A stretch of 64,000 nt of DNA from Symsagittifera roscoffensis (taxonomy: Eukaryota > Xenacoelomorpha > Acoela > Convolutidae), in contig NC_087064.1 in NCBI RefSeq assembly GCF_963678635.1, positions 622,001 through 686,000 on the forward strand. Reading direction: 5' to 3'. Shown here piece after piece: positions 27,933 to 41,884 of this stretch. Numbering within the stretch: the first letter of the stretch is position 1; each line of letters opens with the position of its first letter. The notes under the pieces were generated by a model, which ran no database searches, was not told the origin of the DNA, and was given only the letters and a program-made list of their open reading frames with translations. The position numbers were made by a program, and so were the translations under genes.

Positions 27933-28166
27933 ATGTTATACGACAATAATTTAATCGAAATGTCTCTACGACTCAATAGATCAGAGCCAATATTCCGAAC
28001 GATAACAGAACTACCCGGAATTGGAAGAAGACCTCGAACCAGAGACGACATACGACAAAGCAGAAACTTACCATATAGTTATATGATAGTTCGGCAAAAG
28101 CCAGAACAAACTTTTGTATTTAGAATACTACTAGCAATGAATTTAGATTTTCATTTGCAAACATAA
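27933..28166 (+). CDS. ORF0 of element 2
   Basis: An intact 77-aa frame, differing from the element 1 copy by two conservative replacements and nine silent changes. It has kept its coding sense although the rest of the element carries several inactivating lesions. Confidence 0.65.
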   Translation: MLYDNNLIEMSLRLNRSEPIFRTITELPGIGRRPRTRDDIRQSRNLPYSYMIVRQKPEQTFVFRILLAMNLDFHLQT

Positions 28167-29109
28167 AATTTTGAAGTCAATCTTCAAAATCATTTCAGGC
28201 GCTAAACAAAATTATTAATATACAATAACGATTGATAAAAAGATCTCAGATCGTTTTCCAAAATTCTGCAGTAATATACAAAACATGTTTGAAAAATATT
28301 TATTGAAAAATAAAAATAAAAATTAGTAGCATGACAATAAATGATTAGTAATTATAAATCATCCTGTTGTTCCAGCTTCATCGCCTAAACATAACAGCAA
28401 TCATAAGCTCACTAATATCATAAAAATACTAAATCTATTCTTTACACAAATTTAAAACATTTTAAACTTAAATTCACTTAATTTTAAAATCAGATCATCA
28501 AGGCTTATCCTTGGATCTTAAATCATTTTCTATTTGATTAAATTTAAAACTTGATCATCAAGGCCTATCCTTGGATCAAAAAGAACAACTTTGTTTTCCC
28601 CCACCCACTTAAACGAGTGTCTAACGACCTCAAACGTCGATTCACTATCCAACCCTTTCTAAAAACACAGGACTAATAGAAATTTTTGAACAAAACTAAT
28701 CATTCAAATTAGGATAAACAGTGAAGAACTTCGGTTATTCATCCTTCACTTGATCCCCCCTCTTACCAGACCCAGGATAAATCTTAGACTTAGTAAGTTT
28801 AAAATAGTATCTAACGAACTACTCGCGTTCTAATTATACCTGAACCCTGTGGATCGATTTACTATTCTCCAACCCTGAACACAATCACTACCCTTAAGTA
28901 AGATTAAGTAAGTTAACACCTTAGCTTATACTAGCCACGAGAAAGTATAAAATCATTCTTCGGAATCGATATACTTTTCTCCCCAACCCTGAACAAATAG
29001 ACCCAGGTTAGGCTAACAAAAAAAAAAAAAAAAAAAAAATCGTAAGGACTAACAGTTTAAGCAAATAGAAATCATTTAACAACCTTTTGCATCCGTCATC
29101 CTAAACCTT
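28167..29109 (+). promoter_or_regulatory. Structured leader of element 2
   Basis: It corresponds to 3487-4417. The paired hairpins are at 28493-28517 and 28553-28577; the second has one loop change (CTTAT to CCTAT). A run of about 22 A near 29018-29039 replaces a short A run of element 1. Confidence 0.5.
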
Positions 29110-29577
29110 ATGTCATTTAAAAACCTAGGAAATAAACAAACAATCGTTTTACACAATTGTGAAATAAATAACAAAAAATACGACCTTGTAATCACACCTC
29201 ATACACAAACAGTTGGATACATTAGAACAAAACGACAAACATTAAAGAGAAAAATACTAACTAAACAAAGACAAATAACACGAAAAAGATTTTCAAAAAA
29301 TCGAAACGCATTTTCAGAATCAGAAACCAACAGTTTAGACGAACTTTATAAACTAAAAGAATCAATAGATAAAAATTGCCCAATTCACGATCAATTATAT
29401 TTCTCTGACTCAGAAAAAACTTCAAATTCATCAAAAAGAGGAAAAAGAAGAATAAAAAAGCAGTATAAACACAAACCAGTACATTTATACAATTGGAATC
29501 AACCAATTAGACACATTGATAATTACATATTAACAGTCATCGAACGAAAAAATGAGCTCAACGCACACCCCAGGTGA
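29110..29577 (+). CDS. ORF1 of element 2 (basic protein)
   Basis: An intact 155-aa frame with the same basic clusters. There are about six amino-acid replacements relative to element 1, including two in the hydrophobic/aromatic centre. It overlaps the gag start and the CCAG|GTGAAG donor as in element 1. Confidence 0.6.
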   Translation: MSFKNLGNKQTIVLHNCEINNKKYDLVITPHTQTVGYIRTKRQTLKRKILTKQRQITRKRFSKNRNAFSESETNSLDELYKLKESIDKNCPIHDQLYFSDSEKTSNSSKRGKRRIKKQYKHKPVHLYNWNQPIRHIDNYILTVIERKNELNAHPR

Positions 29578-32500
29578 AGAAAGTCCAGATGATGATGATA
29601 TTTTCCCCTTTATCGTAGATGCAACCACTGATAGAGGACAGCATATATTCTGCAAAAATTTACTCTTAAATTTGTTTGAACCCGGAATCAGTCCATGTAA
29701 AACAGAGTTCCCAGATGTAAAAATCAAAAGACAAATTATCGATCACTATCTAAAAGATATATGTAACCTAACACAACAATACGGAATCTACTCCATAGAA
29801 TTCAGCTCACCAAACCAGAATCACAGTAAATATATAATTCAAACAGACGACCTTGATTTAGAATTCTCAAAAATATTCTCAGAATATATAAAAAGCATCC
29901 AATATAATAACTCACAAAGAGCAAACTCCATATTCACCAATGAAGTTTTTGCGATAATATATAGTTATATCTCAATATTAGAAAACGAAATCCAGATACC
30001 AAATGTCTCACCGACAGAAACATCTAAACATATAAGAGTACGACATGAAATCACACTACTCTCTAGTTTTCTAAATATAATTAAAGAAAATTTCACGAAA
30101 GATGAAGTTTCACAACATACAAAACACGACTTACAAAAAATCTTGGCATGGTTCATAATAGATTATTTCACACATAATATTGATTTAATTTCACAAGCAA
30201 GAAAAAACTTTAGACCCCAAAACTCAAACGATGATACTGCCATCACAGAACAATCAGACTATGTTTGGGTTCCCGAATGGTCTCATCCCGCATTCATAAA
30301 CTTCCCACAATCAATCTCAAGTCAAGCAATAAGTACGATATCTTATGTAAGAGATTATGTACGAGTAATACCATTAACCATTGATGCAACACCATTACAC
30401 TATAATACATTTTTACCCGATATGCAAAATAATAGTTTAAACTCTACAGTCATACACAATGAAAACCTCAATGATACGGAAAAAAATGATACGGAAAATA
30501 CTTTACCACCGCCGATATGAATAGTGCATATAATCAAATGCCATTAGATGAACAATCACGACGCTTAACACAATTTGTTATTGGAAATCAACAATACGAA
30601 TTCAACCGCTTATTCTATGGAATATCCATAGGACCAGCAGCATTTTCAGCTTTTATGAGCAAAATTTTTCGACCACTAATACTCAAGAAAAACGCAATCA
30701 CCTATTTAGACGATGTTTTTATGCAATCACAAACATAAGAGGAAATGTTCAATGTTTTAGAACAATATCACCAAATACTTCAGAACGAAAATCTGAAAGC
30801 CGCCCACGATAAATCACACTTCTTTTTGACAAAAGTTAAATTCTTAGGACATAATATAGAAAGAAAAACAATCACTCCATTGAAATCACGTATAGACGCT
30901 ATTCAAAAACTCCAACCACCAACAAATAAAAAGAAAATCCAAGAATTCCTTGGAATGTTAAACTTTTTAAGCAAATATGTTTATAAAGTGCAATTATATC
31001 TACGACCATTCTATAACATACTTAGACAACAAAATAATTTTGAATGGAATATAGAACATCAAGCACGATTTGAAGAAATTAAAAAACTTCTAACTGAACA
31101 AATTTCAAACACAATTCCAGATTCAAATCAACCATTTTATGCAATGTGCGATGCTTCGAACTTTGGCATCGGCGCAGCATTATTACAATCACATAATAGT
31201 ACAAATAAAATGAACCTCATATCAGCAAATTCTCGATTATTCACTCAAGCAGAACTAAGACTCTCAACTCTAATGAGAGAATGTACAGCCATAATATATA
31301 CACTAACAGAATATGAATTTCTGATACTTGGATCAAAACATCCCACAGTTCTATTCACAGACCATAAACCAATCATCTTTCTTTTTACACAAAAGTCTAA
31401 TCCAAACCACCGAGTTTATAGATTTCAACTCATTTTAATGAAATTCCCAAACTTACATATAGTTTGGACCGCAGGAAAAAATCTTGCATTACCAGACACC
31501 TTAAGTCGAAATACGCCACCTGAATTACTTACACGAAAAACCACAGTTGAAATACCCAAAAACATAAAATTCTACCTTGCAGAAAATGAAACATCACCCC
31601 GATTGGAATGCAAATATGCAGTAAAAACTGACGTTGAACAATCACAAATAAATAATTTACAACATTTTCCACTTTATTTAGATTGTCAAAATAATCACTA
31701 TGAAGTTGATCTACTTGGAACATCAACTTTTAAACCAATCCCATATTCACAATGGATAAAAAACAACACCCAACAAAAAAGAATAAAACAACACCCGCCT
31801 AAAAAAGACCATTTTCCACTAATTGAAAAAGAAAATCTGACTGATAAAATAAACTTATCAGGACCACAAACAAACGATTCAAAATACACAATAAATCAAG
31901 TTTTTGACCTCCATGACCCACTTGACACAATACCCTTATCTAAATTAGAAATCGAAAACATTTTTCTCCCCCAACAGAAACAATTACAATTTCAACACTG
32001 AAACAATATCAAAACCTTGACCCAGTAATTCGACAACTGAAATCATGGCACAAATATAAAACTAAACCTATCAAAGCAGATTCAACTATTCTAGGAAACA
32101 AAACACTCCTCAGATATTTTCGAAAATTCAACAATACAACAATTAACGAAAACACAGACCTTCTAGAATACAAACTAAATGAATCTACAGTTCCCTGTCT
32201 CCCTTTAAGTATGATTCTTATAGCTTTTAATATTTCACATACACAAAATATTAAAGGACACTCTGGATCAGAAAAAACATATTCAAATTTTATACAAAAC
32301 TTTTATTTCCCAAATGCACCAATTTGGATAAAAGTACTATGCAATGACTGTATAGTATGTCAACTAAATAAACCTTACCCAAATCAAAAACAAATAGCAC
32401 AAAAACAAGATTTTAAAGGACAAAGTTTGTACTTTAACCATCGTATCTCATTTGATACCAAAGGACCAATTTCACCCTCATCCGAAGGAAACTCCTACAT

Positions 32501-33734
32501 TATGGTAATTGTTGACGCATTTACACATTATGTAGCACTTAACCCAGTACCACATTGTAACGCTTATTACGCTTACACAACACTCTATGAACACTGGATA
32601 GCAAAATTCGGACTACCAGAAATTTTAGTTACAGACAACGGTACAGAATTCATAAATAATGAAATCATCACACTATGTCATTTATATAACATTAAACACA
32701 AACCACGTACATCTCACGCACCTTGGACAAACGGCTTAGTCGAAGGTATGAACCGTTCATTACAAGAATATCTCAGATGTATCATCAATGGAAATGATAC
32801 GAGATATACCGAATGGTCAGCAGATGTAAAACTATTTCCCTTAGCATATAATTCACAAATCACGACAACTTTAGGAATGTCACCATATGAAATGGTTTTT
32901 AACCAAAAGCCACGCAAACCAATAATGTTTACAGCAAACTCTCATAAAAACGCACAAGGTTATTGTCAACCAAATAAAGACTCAATTTGTTATAACCTAC
33001 CATTACATACACACGATGAAGATCATTTTCATCACCCACAAATTCTTAAATTAGCCTCCGGTACACACACCGAATGGATTTTAAACAGAGATAAAAAACA
33101 CAATGAAATTTACCAAAAGGTAACAAAAAAGTTGTTACAAAGGCGAAATATTAATGAACAAATAAATTCACGCTTTACACCAGCCTCCGATTTAAAAATT
33201 GGAACATTTGTTTTAATACCCAATTTTAATACTCAAAAAGGAATTTCAAAAAAGTTACAACCCCTTCGTAAAGGACCATACCAAATAATTGCAAAACCCA
33301 CTGATGTCACATATAAAATCACCGACTCAGATAAAAAAGAAATCGTTCAACACCGAAATAACCTATTACCTTATTATCCAAAAGAATACGCACTCCGCGA
33401 ACTAACTCAATTATATTCGTTTACAGGTTTAAAAGTTATTCAAAATAACCCACATACGGACACCATAACAAAGGAACAAAATGATATTCACCTCGGAAAT
33501 CAAAATACAAAATCAAACACCACAAAAAACAATACAAAAAATCTCGATCAAAATACATCTCAAAAAGAAAGAAAAAATAGAAAAATGACAGAACAAATAA
33601 TACCCCAAAAACAAATCGACAAATCATAACATAGAGAGTCTTCACGACTTAGAAATCAACCACGTAAAAATTATAAAGTATTCATCCCACAATCTAAAAT
33701 ATTAAAGAAAGTTGAATTTCAAAAACAACCTTAA
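29552..33734 (+). pseudogene. gag-pol remnant of element 2
   Basis: The gag N-terminus is open to 30520 (322 codons). There a deletion of about 4.1 kb joins it, out of frame, to RT just before the TADMNSAY box. The junction carries a duplicated AATGATACGGAAAA string (30473-30500). A nonsense codon TAA at 30736-30738 follows the YLDD region. A one-base deletion near 31975 shifts the frame between RNase H and integrase. A second nonsense codon lies at 33627-33629 near the C-terminus. RNase H and integrase catalytic motifs (TDHKP, TDNGTEF, GLVEGMN) remain readable. It cannot yield a functional polyprotein. Confidence 0.93.
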
Positions 33735-34328
33735 ATTCTACATTTAAAAATCTTTGCACCTCTGAAACATTTCACACTTTCATTTTTCATGATAACATGC
33801 TGATAAACACGCAGCGATTCTAGTTCAAAATTAGCCAATAGGATTCATCCAATCCGTCACCTTCTATAACTTTAACACAAACCAACTAGACGAAAAATAT
33901 TAAACTCCAGGCATATCTATAACTATAACTCTACGACCTCCAGGTCAAAAATAAGCAAACCACTCCAACTTGACAACTAAAATAAATATCACCATAATAT
34001 TATAACCCTCCCTTATCTAATAAACCAAAGATCAACAATATTTCCCCAACTCAGCCCTCAAATACCCCCCAAACAAATATGTTAAATTAGCCTAAAGTAA
34101 AAGAACGACCATTTTATTTAGCCTAAAGTATAAAAATCTCAAAAATACCCCAGATCATTTGACAAATGAAAATAAAGACAAAGAAGACCTCCCGATCACC
34201 ATAAAAATTGCCCCCAACAATTTTTTACGAAACTCAACCCACTTGTCAAAAAACTAATAAATAATCCGACCACACTTGAAAATTGCCCCAAACAACAAAA
34301 AATATTCGATCACGAAGCCATTTCTTAA

Positions 34329-34731
34329 ATGCTCTTCTATCAAACAGTCACTAAAATTATCACAAACCTCAAACAATTTTTTACGATACTTGAAACTTTC
34401 ATAATATTTCTTTTTGATATCCTTGAATCTTTTCTAATACTCTTAATCATTTTTTGTAATATTTTTTTAATTTTCTACACTATATTCGAACTATTTCTCC
34501 AACTTTCAAAAACCCTTGATTATATACACAGGTACGATTTATAAAATTGTCTAAATGATACGAACTATTTTCAGTAGAACTGATATTTTTCTACTATTTG
34601 TAATTTTCATAACATTTCTATCATCCCTCATTTTGACTATATGCAAATGTATAAAGAAAGCAATCATCACATTCGCTCTAGCAACAATCCTCCTAATTCT
34701 TTTCTTAGAAGAATACTTTAAAAAACAATAA
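34329..34731 (+). CDS. ORF3/ORF4 of element 2 (spliced small membrane protein)
   Basis: Unspliced it reads ORF3 (34329-34544) and ORF4 (34555-34731). Here the ORFs no longer overlap, because ORF3 stops earlier, inside the predicted intron. Removing 34532-34574 (43 nt, CACAG|GTACGA to TTTTCAG) joins them in frame to about 119 residues with the same hydrophobic profile. That the frame is preserved only in the spliced form supports the intron. Confidence 0.6.
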
Positions 34732-34750
34732 TTTTTCACTAAAAGAATAG

Positions 34751-35884
34751 ACCAAAAAGCTATCAAAAATTGCTACCCAAAAGTCACCAAGTCAGTCTTC
34801 ACCGACATCATCCCAAGATAACCCAACAACACCTTCAACTACCAATAATCCTCATACATCTACACGAATTTCCTTTCAAGATAACCCATACACTTTTGAA
34901 GAACGACACGCTCGTTTATCAGAACCACTAGAATCAGCTCAACGACAAGCACCTCTAAGCGAACCAACATATAACTTATACCCAACACTACCACAAGAAT
35001 TAAGTAGAATAAGAAATCCTAGTCAAAACCAAAATACAGTCGAAATAAATAGACAAATTATACATCCTCGACGGAACAAGAATTTTCTAACTCCCCGAGT
35101 TCATTTTGATATACCTCAATCCCCATCACAAAACACTCCAGAAAACCCCATTGGTATATTACCAGAAACCCCTACGCTTCTTTCACAACGTAGCACCTCA
35201 AGCCTACCATCAGATTACTTAGGTTCAACACCAACATCTGAACAAATACGTGAAAATCCCTTTAACCCCCCAAACCAGGCATCACGACTACCATATTGGA
35301 CAACACATTCATTTACACAAGGTGAATTAAATTTAGTCAATGATCCAATAGATATTTCTACGGATACAACAACATCCTCATCACTACCAGAAACATTATC
35401 ACTACCATCAACACCATCAATAAGCCAGATTTCACCACCACCTTTTAACTTAAATTTTCCAAATAATCTCGACGCCAGATATCGAGAACAATCATCAACA
35501 AATATTCCTTTAAGACTAGATTGGAATACATTTACAGCCCCTCCACCATTATTTGGACAACATCTAGAAAGTAATCGCCTCCACAACTGGGCACTTAATA
35601 GATTACAATACCGACAAGACATTCACGACGATATCCGTGATCACAATATCCAAATACTCCAACAAAACAGTTTACAATTAAAATTTGAAATTACAGTTAA
35701 ATTAAACAACATTACTCAACATCCCTACCCATTAAACCCACCAAACATAACAGCTCAATCACTACCACCACCATTTATAACCACTGAAGTAATATATAAA
35801 TACGACAGATATACCAAAAACACAATTGGTTACATCACATTTTATAACCCATACTCAGGATTATCATACACATGTATATTCTAA
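34751..35884 (+). CDS. ORF5 of element 2 (no ATG start)
   Basis: Open from just after a TAG (34748-34750) to TAA at 35882-35884, the same architecture as 14105-15235, again without a usable ATG. Differences from element 1 include replacements in the Ser/Thr-rich part and small in-frame indels, with the C-terminal domain nearly unchanged. Confidence 0.55.
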   Translation, partial: TKKLSKIATQKSPSQSSPTSSQDNPTTPSTTNNPHTSTRISFQDNPYTFEERHARLSEPLESAQRQAPLSEPTYNLYPTLPQELSRIRNPSQNQNTVEINRQIIHPRRNKNFLTPRVHFDIPQSPSQNTPENPIGILPETPTLLSQRSTSSLPSDYLGSTPTSEQIRENPFNPPNQASRLPYWTTHSFTQGELNLVNDPIDISTDTTTSSSLPETLSLPSTPSISQISPPPFNLNFPNNLDARYREQSSTNIPLRLDWNTFTAPPPLFGQHLESNRLHNWALNRLQYRQDIHDDIRDHNIQILQQNSLQLKFEITVKLNNITQHPYPLNPPNITAQSLPPPFITTEVIYKYDRYTKNTIGYITFYNPYSGLSYTCIF

Positions 35885-38486
35885 AAATATTAATTTTTCT
35901 CCAACTCCTTTTTCTAGTAATCTCAAATCAAAACATAAACCCTTCCCCCGCACAGGACCCCAAGATTTATTAGTAACACATTACGATTGTGAAGAAAACG
36001 AACAAAAAACACTACACAAGTATGCAATAAATCAAGTATCACAGTGCGAAACAGAACCCCAAGCCATAGAAACTACAAATGTCATAGCAACACTTTATTC
36101 AAAAGCCCGAGCAACTACAGTTATAGGATATAAATTCACAGCAACAATTTCTGAAAAGAAAGTACATTGTTCACAAGTCTCAAACGGAAATAAAAACCGA
36201 CTTGACCATGAATCATTCTACCAGAGTAATATAGAACGACTTTTACATCTCAATCCCGAAGATTGTAAAAACGAGTTACTCCGACTAAACATCACAAAAA
36301 ATAAAAACACAGATAGAAATTTAGTATATTTCCAAGTTTTTTCAGATTCTGTACATCAAGCAGAACTTGAAAGATATCAAGGACATATAAAATTAGATGA
36401 AAAATACCCATACAACGGCGCACACAGACGATTAACCTATGACATACACGATAAACACTGGATACCACACATTGGTATAAACGACCCATCAAACTGCAAA
36501 GCAGACACAAAAAATAAAGGATACCAAGAAAAAATGTTTTTCGATTGGAAAATACAACTCGAAAAAATACAACTCACACGAGATTTATCAGACAACACAA
36601 TGATTTACCAAGGAATTAGATTACCTTGTAAAAACGACCAAGGTTATTGCGACCCTACAACCAGAACACAAGCAACAATTGTTTGGTTCCCCGAAGACAC
36701 ATGTACAACATTTCAAGTAGCAAAAATACACGCTCGTATGATAAAATTTCACGAAAAATATTTTATACAATCAATACCATATGAACATGTAAATCCATTA
36801 CGCAAAATAAGTTCAAATTTTCGAAACATTCATAATATAGAAAATAAATTAACACGTTTTCAAATATATCAAGAAACAGAACTTGCATGCAAATACAGAA
36901 ACCCACTTCACAAAACACAATACTCTGAAATATTAGTTGAATACGAAAATGGATTCGACATGACCACTGGAAAAATAAAAGTCGACCCATACGCCACAAG
37001 TCATCCCCTAAACGAAGGAACATCATATATACAAGTTAATTTTCAAAAGAATACAGGTCAACCTGGTGGACATTTAAAACCCCAAAACGATCAAAGCACA
37101 CGTTTACAAGAACTATCACTAATGAATAATACATATTTTGGTAATATCCACTATGATATTCACTTAGATATGAAACTAGACTACACGATTAGCCGAATTT
37201 TTCAAGAAATGGCACTCTCCGAATTAGAAACATTACACCAACTATGCGAATTAGAAAGAACACAAATATTACAATCACTTGCACTAGCAGTATTAAAAAT
37301 ACCCTACGCAGGATATTTACTATCAGGAAATAGATCAAATTTTTTAGACTATGAAGGAAACATCTTATGGTTTTATACTTGTACTAAAAAAGTATCACCA
37401 CTATACGTTTTTGAAGATAAACGATGTTATAAAAGAATCCCTATCTTTTATAAGAATAAAGTACATTTCGTTGACACACTTTCACGAAGAACCTATTTCT
37501 GGGATACCGCAGTTCCATGTGGATCAGAAAATAGCCACAACGTAGTACAACTAAACCCTGATGAAGATAAATATTACCTTCTCACCCCATATCCCACATT
37601 AATGCAATCACTCAAAAAATTTTCACCAGAAAGCATTCGCGCTATCGCTCGAAACCCAAATATAGACTTACAATCAATAGGAATATACTCAAAATCAGAT
37701 ATTCAACATCACATTAGAACACAACAATTCCAGGAATTATTAACACAAATGGACACAATACAAAGACAATCAATTGACCAAAACTTACGCAAACTTGCCG
37801 AAACCGCAGGATTTGCAGACATCTATACGCAAGACTATAGCGGATATTTTAAAGACATTAAAGATTATATATATCTAAACGGTGAAAAATACCGTCCCCA
37901 AGATATATCACCTATCAATATTTTTAGCTTTGTTACACTCAAGAATGAAATTCTTGATTTTCTAGGATGGCCCTACTACATCTTAGAAAAACTAACTATT
38001 TTATACGCAATGTTTAACTTTATTGGATTTCTTTTTTCACTCTTAAAAGGAATCTATAACACATGTGCTATACACACACAAGTCAATCGACAAGCAAGTG
38101 TAGCACGCATACTATTTGCAGGATTTTTTGGAATATTTTCTACATCTATAAACAAAATTCTTTTAGACGCACAAATAAAAGAATATAACACAAAAATAGC
38201 AACAAGACAAAACACATACGACGAAGAACATAACAATGCAGACACAACACCAACAGCACCACAGTTACCACCCCTACCACATAACCATCCATTATCCCTA
38301 GTCCCACGTAATTTTCGAAATTTAGCCATAACACATAATAATTTTAGACCAACCATATCACAAAGTCCCATCCAACATATAACACCACACCACTCACAAG
38401 ATGAAAATACTTATGAACAAATTATAGAACAACCCCATACCACCGCTTTTCAGTCTCAAAATAATAATTTTTTTAGCCCACGATGA
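35872..38486 (+). pseudogene. Env-like ORF of element 2, frameshifted near the N-terminus
   Basis: The ATG and signal peptide are present, but one base is missing from a C-run near 35948 (about codon 26), which sends the frame into a stop within ten codons. From there to 38486 the env frame is open without further lesions and keeps the ectodomain cysteines, the membrane segments, PTAP and YEQI. A single recent lesion in an otherwise intact 2.6-kb frame. Confidence 0.85.
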
Positions 38487-40290
38487 GCCGACAACTTGGA
38501 TCCCTACACCGATCAAATTCCCACCCAACCAACCTCACCACTCCAATCCCAATAATACCACTTTTTGCTTTTCCGCCACCCGATTTCCCATCCAGTACTG
38601 TAACATCCGGCATGAATTCCGATACTAATTCACACATCTCAGTTTTATACTCCATCTCACAACTCAATAACCAGAATATTGAAAGCCCGATGAATTTGCC
38701 GACTCCGAACCATCTCCATCAAATAATTTTCACACCAATCCCTTAAATTTTTCCCAACCCCCTTTTCAACCCATACTACCAAATAACCCTGACCCAACCA
38801 ACTCTACACCCTCTTATGCTTCCCAAGTCACTCCAACCTACTCCTCACTTCACTCAAACCAATCATCTCATTCTTCAGACACCCCCCGAATCTCCCCAGA
38901 ACTAGATAATTTCATTACCTTACAACAACAATCCTATCACCTTGACACCCCAACCATAAACCAAATCTCATCCACAATAGATTCATCCAACCCTCCTACC
39001 CCTACACCCTCTTCAATTTATACTGATTCATTAGCACCATCATCCACAACTACTGTATCTTCACTCAGCACTAATAGAGCTTACCGCACTTTTAAAAGGA
39101 AGTTCCCCAACCATCCTTTCCCAGCGAAACCAGGAACAGCCCGTGAATACATCAACCATCCACAACACACTAACACAAAAGAATTTTTAGCTATCACCTT
39201 ACCCTCATTTCCACAATACACCTTAAACACACCTCATGACACTAACGAGACACGTAACTTTGTAGACGAATACGTTTTAATGCCTACCCTTCCTTGGACC
39301 TCATATTATCATTTTACAAATCCCCTTTGCTTACCTTTATCTAACACTCATATCGATATAGAACGAAATATGGACATGCTATATCGACTCACTACACCAC
39401 TAACACCTAGACAATTTACTTACATTGGATACAAAAAATCACTAAAAACACACACTGCACCCCGAGCTAATGAATATACACTAGAATATTACGACCATAA
39501 CATCATCAGAACTAACCAAGATCAATTCTTAGACGACGATCGCTTCGCTAACCCACAAATCACCGAGAAATTTTTCATTAAAACACCATATGTATTTACA
39601 CTAAATATCTTCGATCGCAAGTTTGACCACATTATCTCAGAAGCACTAACAGACACGCAAGCCTACGAAAGTTTTAAAGAACGCTTCCAAATATTTTCAC
39701 TAACCTTTCATTTCCTTGCACCACATGAAAGAGATTTGAACTGCTCACACGATATTATGTTGCGCACTAATCAAACACACACATATACTTATTATCGTTT
39801 CATCCAAAATCACTTTGACCTACACACTCCCTCCAGACAACCACACCATCGTTTTCAATTCATCAATTCCAAATACACCTCACCATTCTTTCTTAACTTC
39901 ACATATTGCATTAAAGATACTAACCTTCATGGTATTCTTCGAAATTATGATCCCATAACCCAAATGTATATCTTTTGTCCCATCACCAGGACCTTCAACG
40001 CAGAAGAATCCCGACCCTTCCTCATCCCACACGAGTTTGTACAACCTATAGAAATCCCCATTTAAGAATTCATCCATAACACTAAATTCAACCACAAATT
40101 ATATAATCTAATCCAAAACACACCTTATGAATTTGCAGTTGGCACTGAAGAACTAACCACAATTAAGGCACTTCAATTGATTTGGCCACTGCTTCAAACT
40201 AAAAATATCATCCGCATATTAGCCAAACTACTAACAACTTCAGATCTCATTCACGACATTTTCCCCCACGGTTTCTTCCCCGACGACTAA
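38483..40290 (+). pseudogene. ORF7 of element 2, one frameshift and one stop
   Basis: The same ATGA overlap with the env end and the same TTTTTTTAG upstream. A one-base deletion near 38687 breaks the frame at about codon 69. The frame reopens and runs through the conserved domain until a TAA at 40063-40065, about 75 codons before the normal end. The remaining sequence is well conserved. Confidence 0.85.
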
Positions 40291-40293
40291 CAG

Positions 40294-40369
40294 GTAAGTA
40301 TGAATTATACATATTACTAATTAATTCAAACATTAGAAACTCACCATTCTTTATCCATGTTTTCTTTAG
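40294..40369 (+). other. Predicted 3' intron of element 2
   Basis: The counterpart of 19647-19724: CAG|GTAAGT after the ORF7 stop and TTTTCTTTAG, 76 nt. Confidence 0.55.
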
Positions 40370-41142
40370 AATTTTAGCCTTCATCCAACGATCATCTGAA
40401 AAATTCACAAAAGAAAAATAAAAAAAATAGCAAACTTCTTCAAAACTGTTTAAAACCCTATTAACTTTTTGCACCAACAATTAAATAAATATAATACCAA
40501 TGCAGTAAATTAATTTATAAATTTTTCCCCCACCAGCAGTAAATCTAATAATGATGAAAATTTGTAACTTAATTTCCCCCAACAACTAGCAGTAAAATTA
40601 AAATTCTATGTAGTAAATTCATAAGAAGCAAAAGCAGTACTAACCTTTTGATATTTTCATTCACTCGCATAAGAATTCTATCCACACTCGCACAGCTCGC
40701 CCACAAAGAATTGTTTAAAATAATGAATTTCAGTTTCAAGCTTTCACACTCGATAACTCTAACACAAGATAACACGTTTCAAACTTTTCTTTAACCCGGT
40801 TGGAAAGGAATTATATACTAAACAAAACTAACCAATGCAGCTTACTAAACACCACAACACATAGCATAACAGCATGACTAAGAAAAGGAAACCAACGGTA
40901 CCCAAACCGGATTAACCCAGTTTAAAACTGGATAAATTATTCTTTTGAAGACTATTATAAAGTCTAAGAAAGAAAAAATAAAACACAAAAAAGTCGAAAG
41001 ACAAACCCATACCACAAACAATTTGATTTTTGAAAAAAGGACACAACCAACAAAACATAAGAAAAACCACAACAAACCCAACATAAAACGTTGTCACATA
41101 ACAGGACCTCTCACAAAAACCGCATGCAATCATACTCCCACT

Positions 41143-41269
41143 CCTGGCCTAACCCACCAGGAAGGACGTCCTGAGCATGCTCTATAGCCGGCCTAACCCA
41201 CCGTGCTACATCCACGCTTTGTGACCACACTCCTATTTTTAATCAGAGCTACTCAAGGGTGAGTAACTC
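41143..41269 (+). promoter_or_regulatory. Palindromic RNA element of element 2
   Basis: The same three palindromes as in element 1 without change, and the 10-bp stem hairpin at 41246-41269 with an altered loop. The region 40370-41142 before it contains degenerate GCAGTAAAT copies and no conserved ORF. Confidence 0.5.
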
Positions 41270-41884
41270 TTCAAAATAACTGAACTAAAACAAAAAGCTT
41301 TTGTGAAAACAACTAACTAAAATCATAATTAAAAAATATTAAACTAATAAAAGTTTTATAAAATGTAAATTACATTATGCAATACATAGATCAGAATACA
41401 ACACCAAGGACGAACATCCAAAGACAAAACGACCCTACTACACTCGAGAAAGAATGGCCAACTACAATCAATATGCCGCCCACAATCACAACTCAAAGGA
41501 TTTAGAGTACGACTTGACTTCGCAGAAAAGGACTTCATTGAACTAGACCAATGACCACCTCGATGTTCAAGTATACGTACAGATCCGAGTAACCAGGCAT
41601 CCCCACCACGCACAATCTCCACGCCATTCCCAGACAAGGTCAAACACAAAGAAGTTCTCACCGATGAAACAGAAAAACCTGACATAGCCAACCATTCTGA
41701 AATCAGATTTGAGTTTGTTGCGAAAACCCAGTCGTTGTCTTGAGAAGACACAATGATTGAATCTGGGACTTCTCTAATAAGAAAACCCAGAAGAAATAAG
41801 ATGTTCGCCAAATACCAACGTCCATCATCCATCTTTCGAATTGCAGAAAAACTATTCTAAAAAACTCTGTAAAACCCGGATGGG

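Noticed and set aside
41356-41832. 158-aa antisense ORF in the 3' region of element 2
   Set aside because: The matching region of element 1 has frame-breaking indels, so the frame is not conserved.
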